From positions 84,610 to 148,609 of the forward strand of contig CAZWRV010000002.1 in NCBI GenBank assembly GCA_964636325.1: DNA of 64,000 nt, given 5' to 3'. Source of the DNA: CAZWRV01 sp964636325. GTDB taxonomy: Bacteria; Verrucomicrobiota; Lentisphaeria; Victivallales; GWF2-50-93. The position numbers and the translations under genes were made by a program. Shown one piece after another: positions 52,827-61,488 of the stretch. The notes below the pieces were generated by a model, which worked only from the letters and a program-made list of their open reading frames with translations, was not told where the DNA came from and did not search any database. The first letter of the stretch is position 1. The number at the start of each line of letters is the position of its first letter.

Positions 52827-55800
52827 ATGTTTGCCACATATTCCAAGCACATTGTCGTCTTCGCACTTGGAGTCTTCGCGATGGTCTCGCAGACGCTGTT
52901 CTTCCGCGAGTTCCTCACCTCCTTCGAAAGCGACGACATCGCGGTGTCCGTCTTCTTCGGTTCCTGGTTCCTTTGGATCGCCGTTTCCGCGAACTTCGCA
53001 CAGATTTTGACAAGGAGGGCCGCGAAATTCGCGGAGGGGTTCGAAACCAAGCTTCTTCTATATATTCCGGCATTCGCCGTGCAGTATGTCCTGATCCTTG
53101 AAGTGCGGAGGATGGCCGGTGTTGCGGCCTATGAGATATTCCCCTTGTGGAAGATGATTCTATGGGCGGTGATTGTCAATGCTCCTGTGAGCTTCGCGAC
53201 GGGATTCCTCTTCCCTGTCGCCTGCGAGTGGATGCGCGGCGCCAGGATGCCGGTCTCCCAGGCATATGTTCTTGAAACCGCCGGCTGCTTCGCCGGCGGT
53301 CTTGCCGTGACCGCCATGCTCTATTATGGATGCAGTTTCGTCTTCATTTTCTTTTGTGTCTCAATACTCGCCGCTTGCGCCGCCGGTGTTTCAAAAAAGT
53401 CTGTCCGTCCGGTTCTCTTGCTGCTTGTCTTCTTCGCGGTGCTGCTCGGTTTTCGAGGCGGCAGACCGTTGCCGGAGATTTTACGCGTCTTTCGATGGGC
53501 CGAGCTCCTGCCTGCGGCATCATATGAAGGCTCGTTCCAGACAGGTCAGACCGAATACCTGTATGGAACTTGGAACTTCCAGTGGAACGTCGTCTCCAAC
53601 GGAACGGTCTGCGAGGCGTTGCCCGACAAGGAAAGCGCGGGCAGGACGGTCGCCATCAGCCTCTGCCAGAATCCGTCGGCCAGGAAAATCCTGCTTGTCG
53701 GGCCGGGGCTCAACATCTGCTCCGCCCTCTTGTCGCTCCCGCAAGTCGAATGCGTCGCCTGGGCGCACTACGACGACCAATTCATCGGCAAGGTCCTCAA
53801 GCTTCTGCCCGAAAACCTCAGAATACATGACGAGCGCTTCCGGCCTGTCGCGGGGGATGTCCGGAAATTCCTGCAATCCGGAGCGGGAAAATTTGACGCT
53901 GTCATAGTCAACATCCCTGAGACGGCGGCGGCGGCCATGAACAGATATTCCACCGTGGAATTCTTCGCCCTTCTCAAATCCTCGCTGGCGGCCGGGGGCA
54001 TCGTCTCCACCAGGATCGCAAGCGGCGAAAATACCATCACTGAAGAGCAGGCCATCATAGGAGCGTCAGCCCTGGCCACCCTTGGACGCAATTTCAAAAA
54101 TATCCAGGTTGCGCCTGGCGAGACAAGCTGGCTGATCGCGTCTGATGACACCCCTTTGAGCGGGGATCCGCGGATTCTGAAGGAGCGGTTCGCGGCTGTC
54201 GCAGATTCCGGTGCCGTGTTCCCTGCCGACGCGCTTCTGTCGTTATATCTGCCAGACAGGGCTAAGTTCGCGCTATGCGCCTACAAGGCGGCGAAGATTC
54301 CGGAGAAGTTCCTTCTGAACACAGACTCCAGGCCGTTGGCGTATCTCTCAGGCCTGCTCCTGTCGCTCCGTGAGGCGGATTTTTCCGCCGCGAATTTCGC
54401 AGTCCGCCTGATGAATGCAGGGGTTGCGCTTTTCATAGCGCCGATTGCGGTGTTTTTGGTCTTCTGGGCGTTGTTCAGAATAGGTTCCACAAGGTTCGCG
54501 GGAAGCCTCCCGGCCGAAGGGACGGCCATGAAATCCGCCGAGGACGGCGAGGACGGTGGGAAGGATGATGACACGGAGCGCAAAACCGTGGAAATGCCTC
54601 CGGCAGGCGGCCCGTGTCTTTCCTCGGCCCCGTTTGAAAGCTCCGTGATCGTCTTCTGCGCCGGACTGACAAGCATGGGGACGATGATTGTGCTGATGTA
54701 TCTTTTTCAGACGGAGTTCGGCACGCTGTATCTGGATGTCGGGCTTGTCTCGTCGGTCTTCATGGCCGGACTGGCGGCAGGGGGCATGCTTTCCATCTCG
54801 CTGATCGGGCATTGCTCCAAGCCGGGCAGGACAATCACCTGCTTTGCCGCGACCGCCTTCGTTCATGGCGCCAGCCTGATGATTCTCGCCGCAGGCGGCG
54901 GCGCTTTTCACAGCTACGCCGGCTTCATCGGCCTATTCCTTTTCCAAGGGGCGCTGTGCGGAACCTACTTCCCGTTTGCATCTTTCATCCTGAAGGAGGT
55001 AGGCGTAGATGACGCCGCCGTCGGGGCTGCTCTGGAAAAATCGGATCATGTCGGCGCCATGGCCGGCGCCTTCCTGACAGGGATCATTTTCGTTCCAGTG
55101 CTCGGAGCCTTGCATTCCCTGCTCCTGATGGGATGCATCGCGCTTATGAACGCGCTTATAATTCTTTCAGGGAACCTCGAATTGTTCCGGCGGGCCCGTC
55201 TCGGGCGCGGTCGAACCTTCATGCGCAAGGCCGGCTACGCCATGGGTGCCGTCGCATTGTCGCTGGTGGCTTGTTCATGGCTGATCCGTGCTGAAAATCC
55301 GTCCCAGGCAAGTCCTTGGACAGCCTCGGGCGACGCCGCAAAAATGCTGAGTCTCGCCACCGGACTCAAATCCGAACAGGCCAGGCTGAGGACAGCCCAG
55401 GGGAAAGAGATCGAATATCTTAAAATATTCGGCGACGACGGCAGACAGCTCGGTTACATTTTCATGACCAAGGATCTTGCGCCGGACGCCAAGGGATACG
55501 GAGGGAAAATCAACCTTTCCGTGCGCGTGGACATGGAAGGAAGGCTCGAAAATTTCGAAGTCGTAAGTTCCAGCGAATCGCCTGCATATCTCGACAAGGT
55601 CAGGAAAAGCTGGCCGGCAAAGCTGAGTGGTCAGAATCTTTTCAGCGAATCGTCTCTTCAGGGAGTGCATGCAGTTTCGGGCGCAACATTCAGCTCAGAA
55701 GGAATCAAGGAGGCGCTGAGCGTCTCCGGGAAGGAGTTTTTCAAGCTGGTGCAGAGGGGCGCTCCGGCTCCGCCGCAAGAGAAAGCGGATAGATTCCGTA

Positions 55801-56840
55801 TGGATGCCGGCGGCATGCTGATTCTGCTCTTCTTTGCCGCAGGATTCCTTGCGAGCCGCTTCCTCACAGGCAATATCGCAGGGGCCGCAAGAGTGTCCAT
55901 CCTGCTCTGTTCGCTGGCCTCCTGCGGCATCTGGCTGAACTGCCTGTACTCGACGGAACAGATAGTCAGGCTGGTCTCGTTCAGGCTTCCTGCTCCGGGT
56001 CTTGCGACGCCATTCGTGCTTTTAGCGGTAATTCCGGTCGCATGTTTCCTTCTTGGGAACTACTACTGCGGCTATGCATGCCCTTTCGGAGCGCTGCAGG
56101 AACTGCTGGGCAAGCTTGTCCCCTCCAGGTTCAAGACCTTCCTTCCCGGCGCCGAGCTTCTGAACTTCAGGATATTCAAATATTTTTTCCTTTTCGCTAT
56201 TGTGGTCATCGCGGTATTGACGGCAGGCCGCTCCGCCGCATCATGGGATCCTCTGGTCTCCTTTTTTTCAATGCCGCGGACCAGTTTTTTCATGTATGCG
56301 GTCTCATTTACGGCGCTCCTCATGTCCGCGTTCTGCTTCCGTTTCTGGTGCAGGTTCTTCTGTCCCGCCGGGGCATTCCTCTCGATCATGGCCGGGATTT
56401 CACCGTTCAAAAGGCTTCTGCCGAATAAGTTCTTTGGGAGATGCGGATTCGGAGTATGCGGCCGCCGGCAATTCGACTGCATCTCATGCGACAGATGCCG
56501 TCCCGGATTCGGCGAATTTCCTGAAATTCTGTCCCCCGTAGAAACTGGCAGGCGAAAATCTATTGAACTATATATAAAACTGCCAATATATGTGCTAGGG
56601 TTCTGCATTGCGGCCGCAATGGCTCGTGCCTCCGCAAGCGCCCTCGGTGATCGTACCGGAAAAGACTTGGCGGCTGGAATGCCGTCACTGGAGACGGCGG
56701 GCCAAGCTGCTGCGGAAGCCGCGGCCGACGCTCCTCCTGCCCCGTCGATCCGCGAATTCGACTCTGGCAAAGTCAAGGAGCTTATCAAGGGGAAGAAGCT
56801 TTCAGGCAGGGAGGCGGACTTCTATAAAAAATCCGAATAG
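52827..56840 (+). CDS. Fusion of spermidine-synthase-like membrane protein, FMN-binding and NosR/NapH-type Fe-S modules
   Basis: A 1337-residue protein. Residues ~1-220 form an MFS-like membrane block. Residues ~240-450 resemble a spermidine-synthase Rossmann domain (ILLVGPGLNICSALL; VAGDVRKFL; KFDAVIVNIPE). A second membrane block follows (~535-810). Residues ~845-985 form an FMN-binding domain with VSGATFSS (950-957), the covalent flavinylation type motif. Then come more helices with two CxxxCP motifs (CGYACP at 1081, CRFFCP at 1175) and a Cys group FDCISCDRC (1218-1224) as in NosR/NapH. The C-terminal ferredoxin-like part appears short of Cys for two full clusters. The protein should move electrons across the membrane; coupling to the SpeE-like domain is unexplained. 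No apbE is visible. Confidence 0.82.
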   Translation: MFATYSKHIVVFALGVFAMVSQTLFFREFLTSFESDDIAVSVFFGSWFLWIAVSANFAQILTRRAAKFAEGFETKLLLYIPAFAVQYVLILEVRRMAGVAAYEIFPLWKMILWAVIVNAPVSFATGFLFPVACEWMRGARMPVSQAYVLETAGCFAGGLAVTAMLYYGCSFVFIFFCVSILAACAAGVSKKSVRPVLLLLVFFAVLLGFRGGRPLPEILRVFRWAELLPAASYEGSFQTGQTEYLYGTWNFQWNVVSNGTVCEALPDKESAGRTVAISLCQNPSARKILLVGPGLNICSALLSLPQVECVAWAHYDDQFIGKVLKLLPENLRIHDERFRPVAGDVRKFLQSGAGKFDAVIVNIPETAAAAMNRYSTVEFFALLKSSLAAGGIVSTRIASGENTITEEQAIIGASALATLGRNFKNIQVAPGETSWLIASDDTPLSGDPRILKERFAAVADSGAVFPADALLSLYLPDRAKFALCAYKAAKIPEKFLLNTDSRPLAYLSGLLLSLREADFSAANFAVRLMNAGVALFIAPIAVFLVFWALFRIGSTRFAGSLPAEGTAMKSAEDGEDGGKDDDTERKTVEMPPAGGPCLSSAPFESSVIVFCAGLTSMGTMIVLMYLFQTEFGTLYLDVGLVSSVFMAGLAAGGMLSISLIGHCSKPGRTITCFAATAFVHGASLMILAAGGGAFHSYAGFIGLFLFQGALCGTYFPFASFILKEVGVDDAAVGAALEKSDHVGAMAGAFLTGIIFVPVLGALHSLLLMGCIALMNALIILSGNLELFRRARLGRGRTFMRKAGYAMGAVALSLVACSWLIRAENPSQASPWTASGDAAKMLSLATGLKSEQARLRTAQGKEIEYLKIFGDDGRQLGYIFMTKDLAPDAKGYGGKINLSVRVDMEGRLENFEVVSSSESPAYLDKVRKSWPAKLSGQNLFSESSLQGVHAVSGATFSSEGIKEALSVSGKEFFKLVQRGAPAPPQEKADRFRMDAGGMLILLFFAAGFLASRFLTGNIAGAARVSILLCSLASCGIWLNCLYSTEQIVRLVSFRLPAPGLATPFVLLAVIPVACFLLGNYYCGYACPFGALQELLGKLVPSRFKTFLPGAELLNFRIFKYFFLFAIVVIAVLTAGRSAASWDPLVSFFSMPRTSFFMYAVSFTALLMSAFCFRFWCRFFCPAGAFLSIMAGISPFKRLLPNKFFGRCGFGVCGRRQFDCISCDRCRPGFGEFPEILSPVETGRRKSIELYIKLPIYVLGFCIAAAMARASASALGDRTGKDLAAGMPSLETAGQAAAEAAADAPPAPSIREFDSGKVKELIKGKKLSGREADFYKKSE

Positions 56841-56875
56841 CGAAATCAGCAAATTCGTCGGCAGCTCATTCTGTC

Positions 56876-57328
56876 ATGACAAAGGAAGAATACACACAGG
56901 GCAGGCCGCCTGAGATGAACGTGGGGAAGGGCATGCATTTCGTGGCCCGTCATCCACGGGAGTCGGCTCTTTTCCTGAGCCGAATGCTCTACGAGCAGAC
57001 CAAGGCGGACGGGCGCTTTACGATGAAGATGTGGCTCTCGGTGGCCTCCCATATCATCGAATACACCGCCCGTTCTCCGGCGGAGGTGTTCAATGACGAA
57101 AAGATAATCCGGCGGGTGAAGAAGCTTCCGCTCAAGAAGGCGGTCCGCCTGGCTCTGCGCTTCCCCGAAAAGGGTACAAGAATCGTCGCGGCCGTGATCT
57201 ACGAGGAGCTCTCGAACGTCCAGCACTATTCGAAGGCGGACATCATAGTGTTCGTCAACATGTTCATCGGATTGATCCTTGAAGACCTGAAGAGGCGCCT
57301 GGCACACCCGGACGATAAAGCTCCCTGA
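56876..57328 (+). CDS. Small soluble protein of unknown function
   Basis: A 150-residue protein, all-alpha by appearance, with no signal peptide or Cys pair. Blocks such as FVARHPRESALFLSRMLYEQ and RIVAAVIYEELSNVQHYSKA are amphipathic helices. No family is recognised. It starts 35 bases after the stop of the fused redox protein on the same strand, so it may be cotranscribed, although no clear Shine-Dalgarno precedes ATG 56876. Confidence 0.65.
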   Translation: MTKEEYTQGRPPEMNVGKGMHFVARHPRESALFLSRMLYEQTKADGRFTMKMWLSVASHIIEYTARSPAEVFNDEKIIRRVKKLPLKKAVRLALRFPEKGTRIVAAVIYEELSNVQHYSKADIIVFVNMFIGLILEDLKRRLAHPDDKAP

Positions 57329-57538
57329 AACGCTGCCGAATGCTGTTTGGTCTTAAAGTATGAATCCATCAAAAGGACGCAGTTTGCTGAATTCATCCTC
57401 GATTCCCGTCTTGAAAAGATTAGGCTCTCCCTTATCTTATCCCTTACGCTTTATTTTGAGCTTGTTATTGAAAATAACTGCTTTGTCCGGGAATAAACCG
57501 TCCCATAATGTGCGGACAGCAAAGTCGGAGTGCTTGAA

Positions 57539-58645
57539 TTGAAAAAGATCAGATTTGTCGACCTTGACAGGCAGCACGCCGGGATCAGGGACTCGCTCGT
57601 TTCGGCAGCCAAAAAGGTGATCGAAGGCGGCAACTACATCGGCGGGGAGGAGGTCAAGGCCTTCGAAAGGGAGATGGCAGACTGGCTGGGGGCGGACGAG
57701 GTGTGCGGCGTGGCATGCGCCACGAGCGGCCTCTTCGCCGCGCTCAAGTGCATGGGGATCGGCCCCGGCGACGAAGTCCTGACCACCGTCCATACGGCGA
57801 TCGCGACTGCGGAAGCCATATCGCTCACGGGGGCGAAGGTCGTGTTCTGCGACATCGGCCCGGAAGGCTTCAACATAGACTTCGACGACCTCGAAAGAAA
57901 AATCACTCCCAGGACCAAGGCCTTCATTCCCGTCCACCTCTACGGCCAGCCCTTCGATGTCGAAAGGGCGCTCAAGATCAAGGAGAAGCACAACCTGCTT
58001 TTTGTCGAAGACTGCGCACAGGCCCAGGGCGCGTCCTACAAGGGCCGCAAAGTTGGAACTTTCGGCGACGCGGCAGTCTTCAGCTTCTTCCCCTCGAAGA
58101 CGCTCGGCGGCTTCGGCGACGGCGGCGCGGTGACGGCCAAGGACAAGGCGCTCATGCGCAAGATACGCATGTTCTCGAACCACGGACGCGAAAGCAAGTA
58201 TTTCCATGAGTTTGAAGGGATCAACAGCCGGCTCGACGCAATCCAGGCGGCGCTTCTCAGGATATGCCTCAAGGAACTGGACCGTTGGAACGAGCACAGG
58301 CGCCAGGTCGCCGCCTGGTATGACGAGGGCCTCAGGGGGATAGCGCAGGTGAAAACGCCTCCAAGGTTCGAAGGGACCGTCCCCGCATTCCATCTCTACG
58401 TCATAATCGTCCCCGACCGCGAGGCTCTCGCCAAATACCTCAAGGAACAGGGCGTCGACACCGCGATACATTATCCATATGCGTTGAACGAGCTTCCGGC
58501 ATACGCCCACCTCGGCACGGGCAAGGGCTGCTTCCCTAAGGCGGAGCACGCCTGCGCCCACATGCTGTCTTTGCCCGTATTCCCAGGCCTGGCCAAGGAT
58601 GAGGTCGAATATGTCGCCGGATGCGTCAGGAACTACTATAAATGA
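57539..58645 (+). CDS. DegT/DnrJ/EryC1/StrS-family aminotransferase
   Basis: These PLP enzymes transaminate nucleotide-linked keto-sugars for surface glycans. The protein (~368 residues) shows FVDLDRQHAGIRDSL, GGNYIGGEEVKAFE, ACATSGLFAAL, VEDCAQAQGASYKG and the PLP-lysine segment FSFFPSKTLGGFGDGG. RLDAIQAALLR is also typical. TTG 57539 lies eight bases after GGAG and is the likely start; GTG 57530 is the in-frame alternative. It is followed by a glycosyltransferase and a TVP38-type membrane protein on the same strand, which suggests a small envelope-glycan operon. Confidence 0.92.
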   Translation: MKKIRFVDLDRQHAGIRDSLVSAAKKVIEGGNYIGGEEVKAFEREMADWLGADEVCGVACATSGLFAALKCMGIGPGDEVLTTVHTAIATAEAISLTGAKVVFCDIGPEGFNIDFDDLERKITPRTKAFIPVHLYGQPFDVERALKIKEKHNLLFVEDCAQAQGASYKGRKVGTFGDAAVFSFFPSKTLGGFGDGGAVTAKDKALMRKIRMFSNHGRESKYFHEFEGINSRLDAIQAALLRICLKELDRWNEHRRQVAAWYDEGLRGIAQVKTPPRFEGTVPAFHLYVIIVPDREALAKYLKEQGVDTAIHYPYALNELPAYAHLGTGKGCFPKAEHACAHMLSLPVFPGLAKDEVEYVAGCVRNYYK

Positions 58646-58685
58646 AATTTCGAACTCATTATGATATGCAGGAGTCTTTCAAGTA

Positions 58686-59438
58686 ATGATCCTTCAGCCG
58701 TCAAACTCCGGGATCTATCTGTCGGTGGTCATCCCGGTCTTCAACGAACAGGACAACCTGATACCCCTTCTTGACGAACTCGAACCCGTCCTCGAAAGCC
58801 TGGGAAAGGCCTACGAGGTGATCATGGTGGACGACAAGAGCACCGACAGGAGCCTCGAGATTCTCCAGGAACAGCAGAAGAAGAGGAAATACCTCAGGAT
58901 AATCACCCACAGCATCAATTCCGGCGAAAGCGCCGGCGAGGCCACCGGATTCTCCTTTGCAAGGGGAGAGATAATAGTCACGATGGACGCCGACCAGCAG
59001 AACGATCCCGCCGACATCCCTCAGATGCTGCTTCTTCTGAACGGGGGGACATCTTGCGTCTGCGGAATACGCAGAAAAAGGATGGACACTCTCGTCAAGA
59101 GGATTTCATCCAGGATCGGCAACGGCTTCAGGAACTTTATCACGGGCGAACGTATCTCCGACGCCGGCTGCACGTTCAGGGCGATCAGGCGCGACGCCCT
59201 CTGGCAGATTCAAGTCTTCAACGGGATGCACAGATTCCTGCCGACACTGCTCAGATACCAGGGTTACAAGGTCACGGAAACACTCATCAATGACCGCCCG
59301 CGCACAAGGGGTGTTTCAAAATACGGCATCGGGAACCGCATGTGGCGCGGAATTCTGGACTGCTTCGCCATGCGCTGGCTCAAGAGGCGCTGCGTCAGGG
59401 GGGATCGTGTCGGAAGAGAAATCAAACCTGGAAACTGA
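58686..59438 (+). CDS. Family 2 glycosyltransferase (dolichyl/undecaprenyl-phosphate sugar transferase-like)
   Basis: A 250-residue GT2 enzyme with a GT-A fold: SVVIPVFNEQDNLIPLL, YEVIMVDDKSTDRS, GEIIVTMDADQQNDPADIP (the DxD metal site) and the polyprenyl-phosphate-transferase signature NDRPRTRGVSKYGIGNR. No C-terminal membrane helices are present. It probably loads a sugar onto undecaprenyl phosphate. ATG 58686 has AGGAG 11 bases upstream. The gene overlaps the next one by 32 bases. Confidence 0.92.
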   Translation: MILQPSNSGIYLSVVIPVFNEQDNLIPLLDELEPVLESLGKAYEVIMVDDKSTDRSLEILQEQQKKRKYLRIITHSINSGESAGEATGFSFARGEIIVTMDADQQNDPADIPQMLLLLNGGTSCVCGIRRKRMDTLVKRISSRIGNGFRNFITGERISDAGCTFRAIRRDALWQIQVFNGMHRFLPTLLRYQGYKVTETLINDRPRTRGVSKYGIGNRMWRGILDCFAMRWLKRRCVRGDRVGREIKPGN

Positions 59439-60162
59439 AACCCCCGGATCCGCAGCGCCTGCCGGAACAGGGGACGGCGCGGAAATCCTGCCGGAGAGCA
59501 AAGCCCCCGGTTCATTATTCTCCATCAGGAAGGATCTGATCTTCATCTTAGCCTTTGTCCTGCTGATATTCGGCCTCTATCTTTCGCCCGCGAAATCATA
59601 TGTGGAAAAGCTGCCCGAGCTTTCCGCGAGGATTCAGCAGACCGGCTTTCTTGCGCCGCTGATCTTCATGCTGGCCGTATGCGTCCTGGTCTGCGCGGGA
59701 GTCCCGCGCCTTCTGCTCTGTCCTATCGGAGGAATGGCGTTCGGGGTCTTCTGGGGCCTCATCTACTGCGTGGCCGGAACCATGCTGGCATATTACATCG
59801 TCTTCCTCTTCATACGCTGGGGCGGCGGGGGGTTCGTCAACCGGCATTTCCCGAAGATCAAACTTTATACCCGTTTTATCAGATCAGGGGGGATCCCGGC
59901 GGTTATACTGGCGCGGCAGTTGCCGGTTCACGGCATGGTGATCAACCTGATGCTCGGCCTTTCACGGATCCGGCACCGCGACTTCCTGATAGGCACCGCC
60001 ATCGGGCTCTTCCCTGAGGCAATCCCGTTCACAATCATCGGCAAGGGCGCCAAGCAGGGCTCCATCGAGAAGAGCATCGTCTACATCGTCGCCGCGATCA
60101 TCGTCCTCGCCGCACTCTGGCTTGCAGTTAAAATCTGGTCGAAAAGAAAATCGAAAAGTTGA
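59407..60162 (+). CDS. TVP38/TMEM64 (VTT/DedA-like) membrane protein
   Basis: A 251-residue polytopic membrane protein. GTG 59407 is preceded by AGGGGGG and is preferred over the further upstream frame, which only shadows the glycosyltransferase gene. After a ~40-residue polar N-terminus there are about five helices. The VTT core PRLLLCPIGGMAFGVFWGLI, then RQLPVHGMVINLMLGLSRIR and GTAIGLFPEAIPFTIIGKGA is conserved. VTT/DedA relatives have been linked to lipid-carrier flipping; here the glycosyltransferase overlap supports a role with lipid-linked sugar. This is inference. Confidence 0.88.
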   Translation: MSEEKSNLETETPGSAAPAGTGDGAEILPESKAPGSLFSIRKDLIFILAFVLLIFGLYLSPAKSYVEKLPELSARIQQTGFLAPLIFMLAVCVLVCAGVPRLLLCPIGGMAFGVFWGLIYCVAGTMLAYYIVFLFIRWGGGGFVNRHFPKIKLYTRFIRSGGIPAVILARQLPVHGMVINLMLGLSRIRHRDFLIGTAIGLFPEAIPFTIIGKGAKQGSIEKSIVYIVAAIIVLAALWLAVKIWSKRKSKS

Positions 60163-60260
60163 AAATCGCCATAGACATAACGCCATATCCGTGATTAATT
60201 ATTCCACTTATTGACATTTTAATAAATATTAGCCTGTTTTGCATATTTAGAAGGTGTTGC

Positions 60261-60657
60261 ATGGCATCCGGCGCGGAAATAATAAGAGTTCATGAACAGT
60301 CTTTTTGCGCAGATGTCAAATCTTGGGTGGATGCGATAATCGCAGCACATTCCGAATGGCCGCTCTCACATGCCGCAGTGGAGGATTATGTCGGAGGAAG
60401 TCAAAAACGGCATGATCTCCGTTTTTATGTCAAAGGGCGGCAAACCCCGGTTTTGTGCGGCGAAGTAAAACTTCCCGGCACGCCTGAAGGAAGAACTCCG
60501 TTCGATCCTTCATTGGTCGGAGAAGCCTATACCAAGGCGGATCAAGTCCAGGCGGATTATTTTTTCACCTGGAATGTGAACCGGTTTGTAACGACCAGCT
60601 TCAAAATAAGATCAACGATATCCTCATGCATTGGTTCATACATGGAAAGTGAAAATC
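60261..60657 (+). pseudogene. N-terminal fragment of a restriction/DNA-modification-type protein
   Basis: The first ~110 residues (DVKSWVDAIIAAHSEWPLSH, HDLRFYVKGRQTPVLCGEVK, GEAYTKADQVQADYFFTWNV) resemble the N-terminal nuclease-like region of large (>1000 aa) restriction-modification or helicase-associated proteins, with a GEVK-type active-site pattern. Homology stops near 60600 and the frame then runs out of phase over the following gene. No methyltransferase or helicase part exists, so it is a decay product or a gene cut by insertion. Confidence 0.55.
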
Positions 60658-61335
60658 ATGAAAAAGAAAAGATTCAAATCGGAAGGCTTCTGCAAGCTTT
60701 GCAGACAGAATGTGGAAGGCGAAAAAATCTCAGGACATCTGTCGGAGTGCAGGAAGAAGCTTTTGAAGGCCGACGAACAAAAGCCTATCAAAATGATGCA
60801 TATTTTGGTCGACGGCGGAAGCCCATATTGGCTGCAGATCGCCGTATGGGACGGCGTCAAGCTTTCGGATATCGATTCGTTTCTGCGCCGCGCCTGGCTG
60901 GAATGCTGCGGACACCTAAGCGCATTCAGGATCAACGGGGAATCTTATGAGGACCAATCCATGGAAATGCCGGGGCTCCCTTTCGAATCCAAACGCCGCC
61001 CGATGAATGTGAAGCTCCACAAGGTTTTGCAGGTAGGATCAGTCTTCCAGCATGAATACGACTTCGGAAGCACCACAACGCTTGAACTTGAAGTGCTCGA
61101 TGTCTTTCCGGCTTCAATACAACCGAAGCCAGTGACGGTTCTGGCCCATAATCTGCCGCCGAAGATCGAATGCCGCTCCTGCAAGGCTCCGGCCACGCAG
61201 ATATGCTCCTGTGATTCCACATGCCTCTGCGACAAATGCGCCCCCGGGCATGAATGCGGCGAGGAAATGATGCTGCCCCTTGTCAATTCCCCCCGGACCG
61301 GGGTTTGCGGATATTGCGGGCCGGTCAGGTTGTAG
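60658..61335 (+). CDS. Plasmid pRiA4b ORF-3-family protein with N- and C-terminal zinc clusters
   Basis: About 225 residues from ATG 60658. The centre (KMMHILVDGGSPYWLQIAVW, LSDIDSFLRRAWLECCGHLS, GSVFQHEYDFGSTTTLELEV) is the pRiA4b ORF-3/IS1096 TnpR-like fold. It is flanked by Cys/His groups: FCKLCRQNVEGEKISGHLSE-C at the N-terminus and CRSCKAPATQICSCDSTCLC, then CAPGHEC and CGYCG at the C-terminus, which look like zinc fingers or ribbons. The function of the family is unknown, though it is often associated with mobile DNA. It follows a gene fragment directly and begins within that fragment's open frame. Confidence 0.82.
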   Translation: MKKKRFKSEGFCKLCRQNVEGEKISGHLSECRKKLLKADEQKPIKMMHILVDGGSPYWLQIAVWDGVKLSDIDSFLRRAWLECCGHLSAFRINGESYEDQSMEMPGLPFESKRRPMNVKLHKVLQVGSVFQHEYDFGSTTTLELEVLDVFPASIQPKPVTVLAHNLPPKIECRSCKAPATQICSCDSTCLCDKCAPGHECGEEMMLPLVNSPRTGVCGYCGPVRL

Positions 61336-61393
61336 GCCGCTAGGTTATCATCGCAAGAAAAGGATGCCGTTCCGGTGCGCTGGAGCTTGAGTA

Positions 61394-61416
61394 TGGCGAC
61401 TTCGCCGAAGTCGCCA
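61394..61416. terminator. Hairpin after the pRiA4b ORF-3-type gene
   Basis: TGGCGACTT and AAGTCGCCA form a perfect 9-bp stem around CGCCG, 59 bases after the stop codon. No U-run follows. Confidence 0.4.
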
Positions 61417-61449
61417 GTGCCGTTTTCGGCGAAAGCGGCATGCCCTGAC

Positions 61450-61485
61450 AAAAGCGTTTTCTAAGTCGCGCCAGACAGGGACTAA
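61450..61485 (-). repeat. Short repeat (copy 2), partner at 8688-8725
   Basis: Read on the minus strand: TTAGTCCCTGTC, TGGCGCGACTTAGAAAACGC TTTT. It matches the first copy at most positions and lies at the ribosome-binding region of the next gene. Confidence 0.5.
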
Positions 61486-61488
61486 TTC

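Noticed and set aside
57437..58561. 374-codon open frame antisense to the DegT aminotransferase
   Set aside because: Same reason: the sense strand encodes an unmistakable PLP enzyme.
60631..60657. Earlier start (60631) for the pRiA4b ORF-3-type gene
   Set aside because: The ATG at 60658 opens directly before the charged KKKRF segment and zinc group; the nine extra residues belong to the upstream fragment's sequence.
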